A stretch of 58,681 nt of DNA from Candidatus Methanomicula labiotermitis (GTDB taxonomy: Archaea > Thermoplasmatota > Thermoplasmata > Methanomassiliicoccales > Methanomethylophilaceae), in contig WQZU01000004.1 in NCBI GenBank assembly GCA_009780575.1, positions 1 to 58,681 on the forward strand, given 5' to 3'. Made by a program: the position numbers and the translations under genes. The notes beneath the pieces were generated by a model. The model did not search any database and was not told the DNA's origin. It saw only the letters and a list, made by a program, of their open reading frames with translations. Positions within the stretch are counted from its first letter, which is position 1. Every line of letters starts with the position of its first letter. Shown piece by piece: positions 41,943-50,018 of the stretch.

Positions 41943-43120
41943 TGATGGAAATGCAGACACACGCCGTTTCGTTGGATCACACGGTCAATTCCGAAGAGAT
42001 GCGATGCATGCTCATCGCACCGAATGATCTACCATTCAACGTTCGCAGGAATACGCTGATGTGTCTGGCGTCAGATCTTTTCAATCGCAAATCGCCTTAT
42101 CCGAAGGAAACATCAGACGTTATCAAAGAAATAATCGGATCCGACGAATGGGAAGAGATGCGAAACGCTGCTGAAAAAAGTGATCTGCTTCCGAAATTTA
42201 TTTTAAAAACTGTCTTTTCGTCCGTGTTCCCGTCTATGTCCTCGCAACCGGAAACATGTGACGTATCTGAAGCAATGAAAAAGTCATGGAAAAAGATATC
42301 ATCTCACATCAGAACCATGGATATCATAGCGTCCCTCAGTCCCGGAACAGGATTCGATTATTCCGTCAGAGACGCACATTCGGAATTTATGGAAAACGAT
42401 ACAAAATATGAAAATCTGACAGAACGAAACGATGATCTGGAACAGATCGTGAAGATAATGAGATCCATGGGATCGGAACTCATCAGCCGCGTCAAAGATA
42501 GAAGAGAAAATGCACAAAACAAAGAAATAAAAAAAAGAACACACGGCGAAGAGAGAAAGGAAAGAACGTACAGTGAAAAAACGCAAAGCGAAGAAAAAAC
42601 GTACAGTAAAGAAAGAAACATCTTCATGGTCATCGACACCTCGAACAGCATGTACGGCGAACCCGAGATGATATCGAAAGGTCTTGTGCTCGCACTGACG
42701 AAACGTTTTCTCCGCAATAAGGATGTGAACGTGACATACTTCTCTTCCGGCCTTCCGGTGCTTTCGCCGTCATCCGGTAAAGATATGATGAATCTGATAT
42801 CTCACAGATCGGGTTCGGGAGAACAATTCGCCCGCGCGTTGGAGATGCTCCTTGAGAGAATGAGATGCGGATTGATGCATAACACTGATTTAATATTACT
42901 TTCCAAAGGCGCCGGCGTAATCAATGATCCGAATTTCACGCGCGACTGGGAAGCGTACACGATGAAAAACAACGTAAGAACAATAACGGCCGTTCCCGGC
43001 GGATGCAGCGCGTGCGGCCTGACGGAATTGTCTGAAAACGTATTAATATTCGATGATACCGCTTTGAAAAATAAGACGGGAGAGTTTGCGAAACTCGTTG
43101 ACATTCTTCTGCAGATTTAA
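41939..43120 (+). CDS. VWA-domain protein, partner of the MoxR-like ATPase (ViaA-like)
   Basis: This 393-residue protein has an N-terminal helical domain, a charged linker with repeats (ERTYSEKTQSEEKTYSKE, about 208-225) and a C-terminal von Willebrand A domain. Its MIDAS motif is DTSNS (D233, S235, S237), followed by SGSGEQFARALEML, which supplies the Thr-equivalent loop. It overlaps the ATPase gene by ATGA. The pair resembles RavA-ViaA, in which the VWA protein stimulates the ATPase and binds target complexes. The target here is unknown. Confidence 0.8.
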   Translation: MMMEMQTHAVSLDHTVNSEEMRCMLIAPNDLPFNVRRNTLMCLASDLFNRKSPYPKETSDVIKEIIGSDEWEEMRNAAEKSDLLPKFILKTVFSSVFPSMSSQPETCDVSEAMKKSWKKISSHIRTMDIIASLSPGTGFDYSVRDAHSEFMENDTKYENLTERNDDLEQIVKIMRSMGSELISRVKDRRENAQNKEIKKRTHGEERKERTYSEKTQSEEKTYSKERNIFMVIDTSNSMYGEPEMISKGLVLALTKRFLRNKDVNVTYFSSGLPVLSPSSGKDMMNLISHRSGSGEQFARALEMLLERMRCGLMHNTDLILLSKGAGVINDPNFTRDWEAYTMKNNVRTITAVPGGCSACGLTELSENVLIFDDTALKNKTGEFAKLVDILLQI

Positions 43121-43182
43121 AAACAGGCCGTCGGACCAATGATAGATAAATATAACTTCTTCATTCCAGATTGTGAAAACAT

Positions 43183-44049
43183 ATGCCTGAAAAGAAGTAT
43201 TCCGGTCTCATTGGTAAATTGAACGGCGGAGTGATAATGGACGTCACCTCTCCCGAGCAGGCGAAGATCGCGGAAGCCGCCGGCGCACGTGCGGTCATGG
43301 CGCTTGAAAGGATCCCCGCCGACATAAGAGCGGCCGGAGGCGTATCGAGGATGAGCGATCCGAAGATGATCAGGGATATTCAAGCGACCGTTAAGATACC
43401 GGTCATGGCAAAAGTGAGGATAGGACATTTTGTGGAAGCGCAGATACTTCAGGCGATAGGTGTGGACTGCATAGATGAAAGTGAGGTCCTTTCACCTGCG
43501 GACGATGTTTATCACGTCGACAAGAAGAAATTTCAAACCGCATTCGTATGCGGCGCAAGGGACATAGGAGAAGCTTTGCGGCGAATAAGTGAAGGCGCCG
43601 CAGTGATGAGGACCAAAGGCGAAGCCGGAACCGGGGATATAGTGCAGGCGGTTCGCCACATGAGGAAGATAAATTCCGATATCTCGAGAATAAAGGGAAT
43701 GAGGCCGGATCAGCTGTATGCGGAAGCGAAGGAACTCCGCGTTTCATATGAAAATATTATGTACGTGCACAAACACGGAAAGCTGCCGGTTCCAAATTTC
43801 GCGGCAGGCGGAGTTGCGACGCCGGCAGACGCGGCACTGATGATGCAGCTGGGCGCAGACGGAGTCTTTGTCGGTTCCGGCATATTCAGATCCGGAGATC
43901 CTGAGAAAAGGGCAAAGGCCATAGTAAAAGCGGTTGCGCATTATAACGACCCGAGGATACTTGCCGAAGTCTCGGAGAACATAGGCGAAGCGATGATAGG
44001 CATCAACGAACAGGAAATAAAGACGCTGATGGCCGAGCGCGGCGTGTGA
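43183..44049 (+). CDS. pdxS: Pyridoxal 5'-phosphate synthase PdxS subunit
   Basis: This 288-residue (beta/alpha)8 enzyme makes PLP from ribose 5-phosphate, glyceraldehyde 3-phosphate and ammonia supplied by PdxT. Family segments are [35 protein letters not shown] (first catalytic Lys region [13 protein letters not shown]), [17 protein letters not shown] and [33 protein letters not shown]-like GATAAATATAAC lies about 32 nt upstream. The glutaminase gene pdxT is not in the window. Confidence 0.96.
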   Translation: MPEKKYSGLIGKLNGGVIMDVTSPEQAKIAEAAGARAVMALERIPADIRAAGGVSRMSDPKMIRDIQATVKIPVMAKVRIGHFVEAQILQAIGVDCIDESEVLSPADDVYHVDKKKFQTAFVCGARDIGEALRRISEGAAVMRTKGEAGTGDIVQAVRHMRKINSDISRIKGMRPDQLYAEAKELRVSYENIMYVHKHGKLPVPNFAAGGVATPADAALMMQLGADGVFVGSGIFRSGDPEKRAKAIVKAVAHYNDPRILAEVSENIGEAMIGINEQEIKTLMAERGV

Positions 44050-44362
44050 TGTGAAATCGGCACACATCTGCATACCGAATTTCATAGGTCCGAGTCAAAC
44101 GATAGATTAAACCTAAATTCCCGAATTTGAGCTGCATAATCTCCCTGAGCTTAGGATGAGGTATCTCTTCAGGGTCTTTGATTCCGAAGAATCCGAATAT
44201 CTCCCTCGCCCTTTTACTGCGTTCCGTTCTGACGTAACGATCGCAGGAATCAATGATCTTGTAAGTTACCAATGTCATCAGGGCGTTCTCCACGGTCAGC
44301 TCACGGATCTTCGATCCCGTAATGATGTTCTGCATGCGTATCCGTAAACACATCGACCGCAT
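44003..44362 (-). pseudogene. Probable transposase C-terminal remnant
   Basis: A 119-codon frame overlaps the pdxS 3' end on the opposite strand by 47 nt. Its middle (TVENALMTLVTYKI, YVRTERSKRAREIFGFFGI) resembles the C-terminal end of IS1634/IS4-type transposases, which finish with a TxE-x2-L and a short K-x2-RE-I-F element. There is no catalytic triad. It could instead be an unknown small protein. No inverted repeats are visible. Confidence 0.35.
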
Positions 44363-44383
44363 CGAGTAGTTTTGAATCTGTTC

Positions 44384-46270
44384 TTAAGGCAGATTCAGGT
44401 CTTTGCGTTTTTGAAGGATTATGTCCTCGAGTATCTTTGCTGATTCGACGGCGTCACCGTTGATGATCACATGTCCTCCGGTAAGGGTTTTCATGTCCTC
44501 ACAAAGCACCTTGACTATCAGTTCGCTGCCGATTATGAACGGTGGGACCCCCAGATGCAGCGGGAGACCAAGTGCCAGCCCGAACGCACCGTCCGCAAGT
44601 GCCTGCTCTTCAAGCCACTGCGCCGCGGAGAGCACGAGCGGAAGCTGCGGCAAGTCTACGCCAAGCGCTTCGGCGACCTCTGTGGCAACTATTTCCAATC
44701 GCCCAATTGCAAGACACGGGCCGAAATTCAGCACAGGCGGGATCCCGAGTTTCTTGCATACCGCTTTTAGGCCGGGGCCTGCCAGATCGGCTGCTTCGGG
44801 CATCATGAGTCCGCAATTTTCGATACCGCCGGATGAACAGCCTGCGGTCAGGACCAACATGTCCTTTGCGATCAGTTCTTTGGTCAATTCGACCGTCAGC
44901 ACATCGTGTCCTTCTCCCGTTAAATTGGAACAGCCGACGACGCCGGCAAGTCCTTTTATTGTGCCTGCCGAGATAAGATCGATGAGCGGCTTCCATGAAT
45001 CGCCGAGGAAAGCTTTCAGCGAAACTTCGCTGACTCCCGTCAAAGAATTTCCGTTGCCATGCTCGGGCAGCAGCTTCATAGGTACAACGCCGCGTCGTGA
45101 TCTGTATGATGATATTATACCGTCGATGATCTCATCGAATACAGATACACGTGTTTCGAATGTAAATTCTTTCAATACAGCGTTCGATTTCTTTGCCACG
45201 GCGTCCACGCAGAACTGTTTTATCTTCAGTTCATCGCATATTGCTTCTATACCAGGAAGCGTGCAGTTGAATTCTGATATGACTGCGTCAATTGCGCCCG
45301 TTGCCAGAACAGCTTCGCTTGTGAAGTTGTTTCCCGCATGACCGTCAAATATCTTTGTGCAGTGTGCACCGCGCAATTGCATATCCTGGCCTACGCACGT
45401 GCAGCCTATGATCTTAAATCCTTTCGCTCCGGCGGCCTTGGCTTTCTTAATGACCTCATCTTCAACCAAACGGTTCTGCAGATATGAGAACTTTGAATGC
45501 TGATGTCCTGTGATCATTATGTTTATGTAATCCGGATCGATCACGCGGAATCCTACCGGCGCCATACGTATCTCCGGTTCGCCGATGATCACGTCATTCA
45601 GCAGGTTTGTAAGCGTTAGACCGTACAGACCGGTCGATATACCGAGCCGCAGACAATGGAGCAGCATATGCACCGGATCGGAGTTCAGATTCGTTGAGCT
45701 TTTCACCGTACCTGAGAACACCTCTGATTTAGCGCCTCCCGGCAGTATCCCGAGTTCTTCCCAGCGTTTGTAACGAGGCGCGTATGCCATCTTCTTCGTA
45801 AGCGTCATCTTCTCAAAATCCGGTTTATAAAGATCGTCAAGCACAGCATCCGCCAGTTTGACGGCTTTGTCATGATCGTCCTTACCTTTTATGTCAAACA
45901 TGTCGCAAAGACGCTGCAGCGTCTTTTTTCCTTTCAGCTCGTTTTTAGCGAGACCCGCGTTTTTGAGATTCCTGGCAGTGTTTTCCACTATATGAATGTA
46001 ACATCCTGAACCCGCTGATACCGTACGCAGGAAGTTGCGCGCCGCGATCACGTCGGCGCTTGCACCGCAAACACCTCTCGGAGCGTCTTCGGTTATTCGG
46101 CAAGGACCGTTTGCGCAAAGTTTGCAGCATACGCCGTGCAAACCGAAACCGCATTTCAATTTCTGAGAATCCACGCGGTGGAACGATGTTTCCTGAGACA
46201 GATCCACGATGAATTTCTCCAGTTTTTTGTCTGCGCTCATGCATATTCTGTTGTTAGACCATCTTGCCAT
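44384..46270 (-). CDS. Divergent CooS-type Ni,Fe CO dehydrogenase catalytic subunit
   Basis: This 628-residue homolog of monofunctional CO dehydrogenase has C40 and C48 (D-cluster), and C49, C52, C57 and C68 (B-cluster) within CGFGLHGVCCKLCANGPC. The C-cluster ligands are covered: H256/H258, C290/C292, C336, C447, C478 and C519. The catalytic lysine of the standard enzyme (K563 of CODH-II, in an EKA-x2-IG segment) corresponds to Q556 in EEQALADG; the C526-to-K563 spacing of 37 is kept exactly (C519 to Q556). So the metal centre is probably assembled but CO chemistry is doubtful. GAGGAGG precedes the ATG. hdrB and hdrC lie upstream on the same strand. Confidence 0.88.
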   Translation of the reverse strand: MARWSNNRICMSADKKLEKFIVDLSQETSFHRVDSQKLKCGFGLHGVCCKLCANGPCRITEDAPRGVCGASADVIAARNFLRTVSAGSGCYIHIVENTARNLKNAGLAKNELKGKKTLQRLCDMFDIKGKDDHDKAVKLADAVLDDLYKPDFEKMTLTKKMAYAPRYKRWEELGILPGGAKSEVFSGTVKSSTNLNSDPVHMLLHCLRLGISTGLYGLTLTNLLNDVIIGEPEIRMAPVGFRVIDPDYINIMITGHQHSKFSYLQNRLVEDEVIKKAKAAGAKGFKIIGCTCVGQDMQLRGAHCTKIFDGHAGNNFTSEAVLATGAIDAVISEFNCTLPGIEAICDELKIKQFCVDAVAKKSNAVLKEFTFETRVSVFDEIIDGIISSYRSRRGVVPMKLLPEHGNGNSLTGVSEVSLKAFLGDSWKPLIDLISAGTIKGLAGVVGCSNLTGEGHDVLTVELTKELIAKDMLVLTAGCSSGGIENCGLMMPEAADLAGPGLKAVCKKLGIPPVLNFGPCLAIGRLEIVATEVAEALGVDLPQLPLVLSAAQWLEEQALADGAFGLALGLPLHLGVPPFIIGSELIVKVLCEDMKTLTGGHVIINGDAVESAKILEDIILQKRKDLNLP

Positions 46271-46429
46271 AGCGTATCCTCCTCGCTAATATGTCCTTCA
46301 GTATTATTTAACACATCGCCGATCGTTCCTGGCTTTATACGTATGTCTTCATTTTCCGCAGTTCAGCGGTATCCCTGATATTACGTTTTTCATACGCATT
46401 TGAACGGAAGTTCTGCGCTTCTTTTTCAA

Positions 46430-47275
46430 TTAAAGCTTAACAGGTGTGATGTGCGCGTTCAGACCAAGATCCTCGGCGTCCATGCCCATCGCTATGCCGA
46501 ACAGCTGCGACAGGTGGAGAACGGGAAGATCGAATCCGAGTTCCTTCTGACTCGCATCGAACTGCAGATGGCAGAACGGACAGACATCCACTATCATCTC
46601 GGCGCCGTCGGCCTTCATTCTCTCTAAATTCGCTTTTGTGAACTTCATTGCCGTTTCGCCGAATTGTGATCTCAGACCTCCGCCTGCGCCGCAGCACATC
46701 GCCTTCCCCTTGCGGGACATGCTTTCAGCGCCCGCGGCCTCTACCAATTCATCCAATATCTTCGGATCCTCGGGATCATCGAGCTGTTTCAATTTACTCG
46801 GCTTGAGGAAATGGCATCCGTAGAACACCGCCGTTTTGTATCCGGTCGGTTTTTTTACCGCTTTCTTTATCTTTTCAACGCCCACTTCTTTGTAAAGAAC
46901 TTCAGCGAAATGCCTCACTTTCGTTTTGCCGCTGTATTTCAATCCTATTTCAGAAAGTATCTTATTCACGTCGTCCAGGATCTTCGGATCCTTGTGCAAC
47001 TCATGGGCTGCGTCAAACAATGAACCGTAGCAGCCGTTGCATATCGTCACGATATCCAATCCTTTCTTCTCGGCTAAGGCTAAATTCCTTGCCGCTACTG
47101 CCAGCCATGTCGCTTTGTTGAATGATTTTATCACTCCCGGCGCAGGACAGCAGCTTGCGTCTTCCAGATCTACAAGTTCAACGCCCAGCGTTTTGAACAC
47201 TTCCCTTGTTGATCTTTCGATGCCGGGGTACCTGAAAGGTGTGATGCACCCTAAGAAAAACGCATATTTTGCCAT
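46430..47275 (-). CDS. hdrB: HdrB-like heterodisulfide reductase subunit (CCG domains)
   Basis: This 281-residue protein has two CCG motifs: ASCCPAPGVI with CNGCYGS in the first half, and YGCHFLKP, MCCGAGGGLRSQFG and CPFCHLQFD in the second. In HdrB these hold the noncubane [4Fe-4S] pair where CoM-S-S-CoB is reduced. The ATG follows the hdrC stop with no gap. HdrC would feed it electrons. No HdrA or HdrD lies nearby. A 159-nt gap separates it from the CooS-like gene. Confidence 0.9.
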   Translation of the reverse strand: MAKYAFFLGCITPFRYPGIERSTREVFKTLGVELVDLEDASCCPAPGVIKSFNKATWLAVAARNLALAEKKGLDIVTICNGCYGSLFDAAHELHKDPKILDDVNKILSEIGLKYSGKTKVRHFAEVLYKEVGVEKIKKAVKKPTGYKTAVFYGCHFLKPSKLKQLDDPEDPKILDELVEAAGAESMSRKGKAMCCGAGGGLRSQFGETAMKFTKANLERMKADGAEMIVDVCPFCHLQFDASQKELGFDLPVLHLSQLFGIAMGMDAEDLGLNAHITPVKL

Positions 47276-47770
47276 TTATTTCACCAGCTTGTCGAATCCC
47301 GTGAGGTTCAGTATTTTATCTAGGTCCGCTTTCGCCGCCGTGTTGTTCATTACCGTCGGCGGGTTCTCCGGAAGTCTGAGCTCTTTTCTGAGAGCTTTTA
47401 TTTTTTCATTGTTCTCAACCGTATGACCGAATTTTACCAAACTCTGAGCTACCTTCCTGTGGCTTTCGTGCAGCATCCCGTCAGCGACCGCGATGTTCCT
47501 CAGCGCGGTGATAACATCAACAACTTGAACATTACGCGGACACCATTCCACGCACGTGTAGCATGTGGTGCACTGCCACAGGCTGTCGCCGTCTATCGCT
47601 TCATCTTTCAGCCCGAGCTGGGATGCTCTCATGATATGCGCCGTTCTCAATGACGTGTATTTGGCAGACGGGCATTTGAGCGTACACGTGCCGCACTGGA
47701 AACACAACATGGCACTCGATCCGCCATTGGCCGCCAACTCCTCTGCGAATTCAGGTACAGGCTTTATCAT
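47276..47770 (-). CDS. hdrC: HdrC-like 2x[4Fe-4S] electron-transfer subunit
   Basis: This 164-residue protein has two classical C-x2-C-x2-C-x3-C clusters, C23-C33 (CFQCGTCTLKC) and C67-C77 (CTTCYTCVEWC), followed by a helical domain. It passes electrons from HdrA or another donor to HdrB. A TATA-like TTTATATATC on the minus strand at about 47800-47811 and GTGAT before the ATG form its start region. It heads the hdrC-hdrB-cooS arrangement. Confidence 0.92.
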   Translation of the reverse strand: MIKPVPEFAEELAANGGSSAMLCFQCGTCTLKCPSAKYTSLRTAHIMRASQLGLKDEAIDGDSLWQCTTCYTCVEWCPRNVQVVDVITALRNIAVADGMLHESHRKVAQSLVKFGHTVENNEKIKALRKELRLPENPPTVMNNTAAKADLDKILNLTGFDKLVK

Positions 47771-48225
47771 AAAATATCACTATATACGCGAGCACTTTGT
47801 TGATATATAAACAAGAACGCTGAATCATATCTCCTTGATATCAGAATCAGATGGATCTCCAACTTCAAACAAGTCAATGACGTACCATCCCGATGAGTAT
47901 CGTACAACTGGATCGAATCCGGCAGTGAATGGTAATACTGCAGAAATTGTAATTTTTAAAAAAATAATTGTGCAGAAATTGGTTATTTTCATAAAAGGAT
48001 ACTGCAAAAATTGGATATGTGTTCTTATTGAATTGACGCCATGATTGCACGATGAACCGTGGCCGCTTTCTCTCTGAAATTGTGCAGTTGCGAAGATTGA
48101 GAGTGTTTGATAAGCGATTAATACGGCAAAATCATCAATTTTCGAAGATTGACCATCTTGATAATTTTCGAAGATTGACCATCTTGATAATTTTCGAAGA
48201 TTGACCATATGATAGAAGAGTTAAG
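47771..48225. other. Non-coding stretch between hdrC and tRNA-Gly
   Basis: No real gene is seen. The left end is the hdrC promoter. The middle is AT-rich, with several imperfect TGCAGAAATTG words (about 47938-48010). The right end holds three 26-bp tandem repeats that abut the tRNA-Gly 3' end. A 127-codon minus-strand frame crosses the repeats but has no domain. Confidence 0.5.
48132..48209. repeat. Three 26-bp tandem repeats next to tRNA-Gly
   Basis: The unit GATAATTTTCGAAGATTGACCATCTT occurs about three times; the first and last copies have slightly altered ends (ATCAATTTTCG..., ...CCATATG). They lie 17 nt from the 3' end of the tRNA. The unit contains the short palindrome TTTTCGAA-like TTCGAA. 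It does not look like a CRISPR array, as there are no spacers. Confidence 0.8.
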
Positions 48226-48298
48226 TGCGGGCGCCGGGATTCGAACCCGAGTCCTAAGCTTGGCAAGCTCAAGTGATAGCCAACTACACTACACCCGC
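48226..48298 (-). tRNA. tRNA-Gly (anticodon GCC)
   Basis: On the minus strand the acceptor strands GCGGGTG and CGCCCGC pair over 7 bp, with discriminator A. The anticodon stem-loop GAGCT-TGCCAAG-type gives GCC for glycine. The T arm has GGGTTCGAATCCC. No CCA is encoded, unlike the tRNA-Ser gene in this window. There is no intron. Confidence 0.95.
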
Positions 48299-48562
48299 TT
48301 GAAGCCCGTGAACAAATCAGTGAATATAAAGTTTATCTTTTTGAATTTTCATTTGAATGTCAGTACACTGGATATGAACGGAACGCTGTGACCGGAGACC
48401 GTATATTACCCGGGCTGTCCGCGGGCATCCTGATTTCCGCATCTGTCCGGAGGTTTCACATTATTGATCATATCTTATACTCGTTTTTGTCAGACTAGGT
48501 ATATATAATCGTATTCAATAATCTGTTATTGTTACAAGCGGAGTCTGCGGAGGTCGCAGGCA

Positions 48563-49990
48563 GTGAGTTTCAGCGCCAGTGATATCATGGTTTCAGAGTT
48601 TGAGAAGTTAGGAGTTCCGTCAAGCATCGCTAAAGCGATGGGGACCATGGGATGGACGTCGCCCACTCCCATACAGAAAGAAGCGATACCCGAGGGCATA
48701 AAAGGAACGGATATGTTCGCGCAAGCGCAGACCGGAACAGGAAAGACGGGTGCGTTCGGATCGATCATCCTATCCAGGACGGAACCGGGACGTAAGATAC
48801 CGACGTCGATCATACTTGCGCCGACAAGGGAATTGGCAACACAGGTGGCCGATGAGATCAATAAGCTTGCCTTATATTCCGGGCACAAGTGTGTTGCGAT
48901 ATACGGAGGCGCATCCATTGAGGTTCAGACGGCAAAGCTGAGCAAAGGCGCGGACGTTATCGCCGGGACGCCGGGAAGAGTTAAGGATATGATGATCCGC
49001 GGCAGTCTGAACTTATCGGACATTTCCGTTCTTGTTCTTGATGAATCGGACCGTATGCTCGACATGGGGTTCATTGAGGACATTGAATTCATACTTTCAT
49101 CAACGCCTCGGGAGCGTCAAACGTTGCTCTTTTCAGCAACGATGTCCGAGAATGTAAGACGTTTGGCAACGGATTACATGACCCGGCCGGAAGAAATAAC
49201 GGTATCCGAGGATGAATTGGTGCTGGATCTTACCAAACAATTTTACATAAGCGTCGGAAGAAGGAACAAGGTCTGGGCGCTTTGCCGCATTCTTGACATC
49301 GATAAGCCGAAGGCAATAATCTTCTGTCACACGAAAAGGATGGTCGACATACTTGACGACAGGCTGAGAGGCCTCAATTACAAAGCGGAGGCGATACACG
49401 GTGATATGCCTCAGTCCAGACGCGAAAAGGTTTTGAAAGAGTTCAGGGAAGACCGTATAGACATACTGATTGCAACTGACGTAGCGGCCAGAGGGCTTGA
49501 CATCGATGATATAAGCTACGTTATAAATTACGATGTTCCCGATGACGTTGACACATACATTCACCGCATCGGAAGGACCGGGAGGGCCGGCAAGGAAGGA
49601 ACGGCGGTCTCTTTCGTCACATCCAATGAAGAGTATGCGATACGCGAGATCGTTGCGTATACCGGCATGGACATAGTTCTGAGAGACGTTCCCGATGCGG
49701 AAGGTAAGGACACCGTTCGTAAAGTTATAGATTACGATCACATCTCGGACGTATACGGAATGGTGAAGTTTGAACTCAACCTGGGAAAGAACGACGGCCT
49801 CGGGAAGGTTGGCCTCGCGGATCTTTTGATACGCGACATCAGGGTGCGTGACGCATCCATCGGGAAGATCGAACTCGGCGACGATTCATCTGTTGTACAG
49901 GTTCATAAAGAATTCGCGAACCGTATGGCAATGGACCTTCCGCGCTGTAAGTTCAAAGGGAAGAGCATATCAGTTCGCGTGATCCAATAA
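48563..49990 (+). CDS. DEAD-box RNA helicase with DESD box and DbpA-like C-terminus
   Basis: This 475-residue helicase has the Q motif (GWTSPTPIQKEAIP), Walker A AQTGTGKTGA, PTRELA, TPGR, motif II DESD at 160-163 (Ala replaced by Ser), SAT, and the second domain motifs IIFCHTK, DVAARGLDID and HRIGRTGRAG. The C-terminal 75 residues form a DbpA/RRM-like RNA-binding domain (GLADLLIRDIRVRDASIGKIEL). A role in ribosome assembly or RNA folding is likely. The start is GTG with GGAGG at a spacing of about 9 nt. Confidence 0.9.
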   Translation: MSFSASDIMVSEFEKLGVPSSIAKAMGTMGWTSPTPIQKEAIPEGIKGTDMFAQAQTGTGKTGAFGSIILSRTEPGRKIPTSIILAPTRELATQVADEINKLALYSGHKCVAIYGGASIEVQTAKLSKGADVIAGTPGRVKDMMIRGSLNLSDISVLVLDESDRMLDMGFIEDIEFILSSTPRERQTLLFSATMSENVRRLATDYMTRPEEITVSEDELVLDLTKQFYISVGRRNKVWALCRILDIDKPKAIIFCHTKRMVDILDDRLRGLNYKAEAIHGDMPQSRREKVLKEFREDRIDILIATDVAARGLDIDDISYVINYDVPDDVDTYIHRIGRTGRAGKEGTAVSFVTSNEEYAIREIVAYTGMDIVLRDVPDAEGKDTVRKVIDYDHISDVYGMVKFELNLGKNDGLGKVGLADLLIRDIRVRDASIGKIELGDDSSVVQVHKEFANRMAMDLPRCKFKGKSISVRVIQ

Positions 49991-50018
49991 ACGCTTGTGA
50001 TGAACGTTTCCAAACGTA

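Noticed and set aside
47825-48208. A 127-codon minus-strand frame across the 26-bp repeats
   Set aside because: Its N-terminus is only the translated tandem repeat and the rest has no protein-like pattern.
48132-48209. CRISPR array
   Set aside because: The repeats are directly adjacent without unique spacers, only three copies exist, and no cas genes are in the window.
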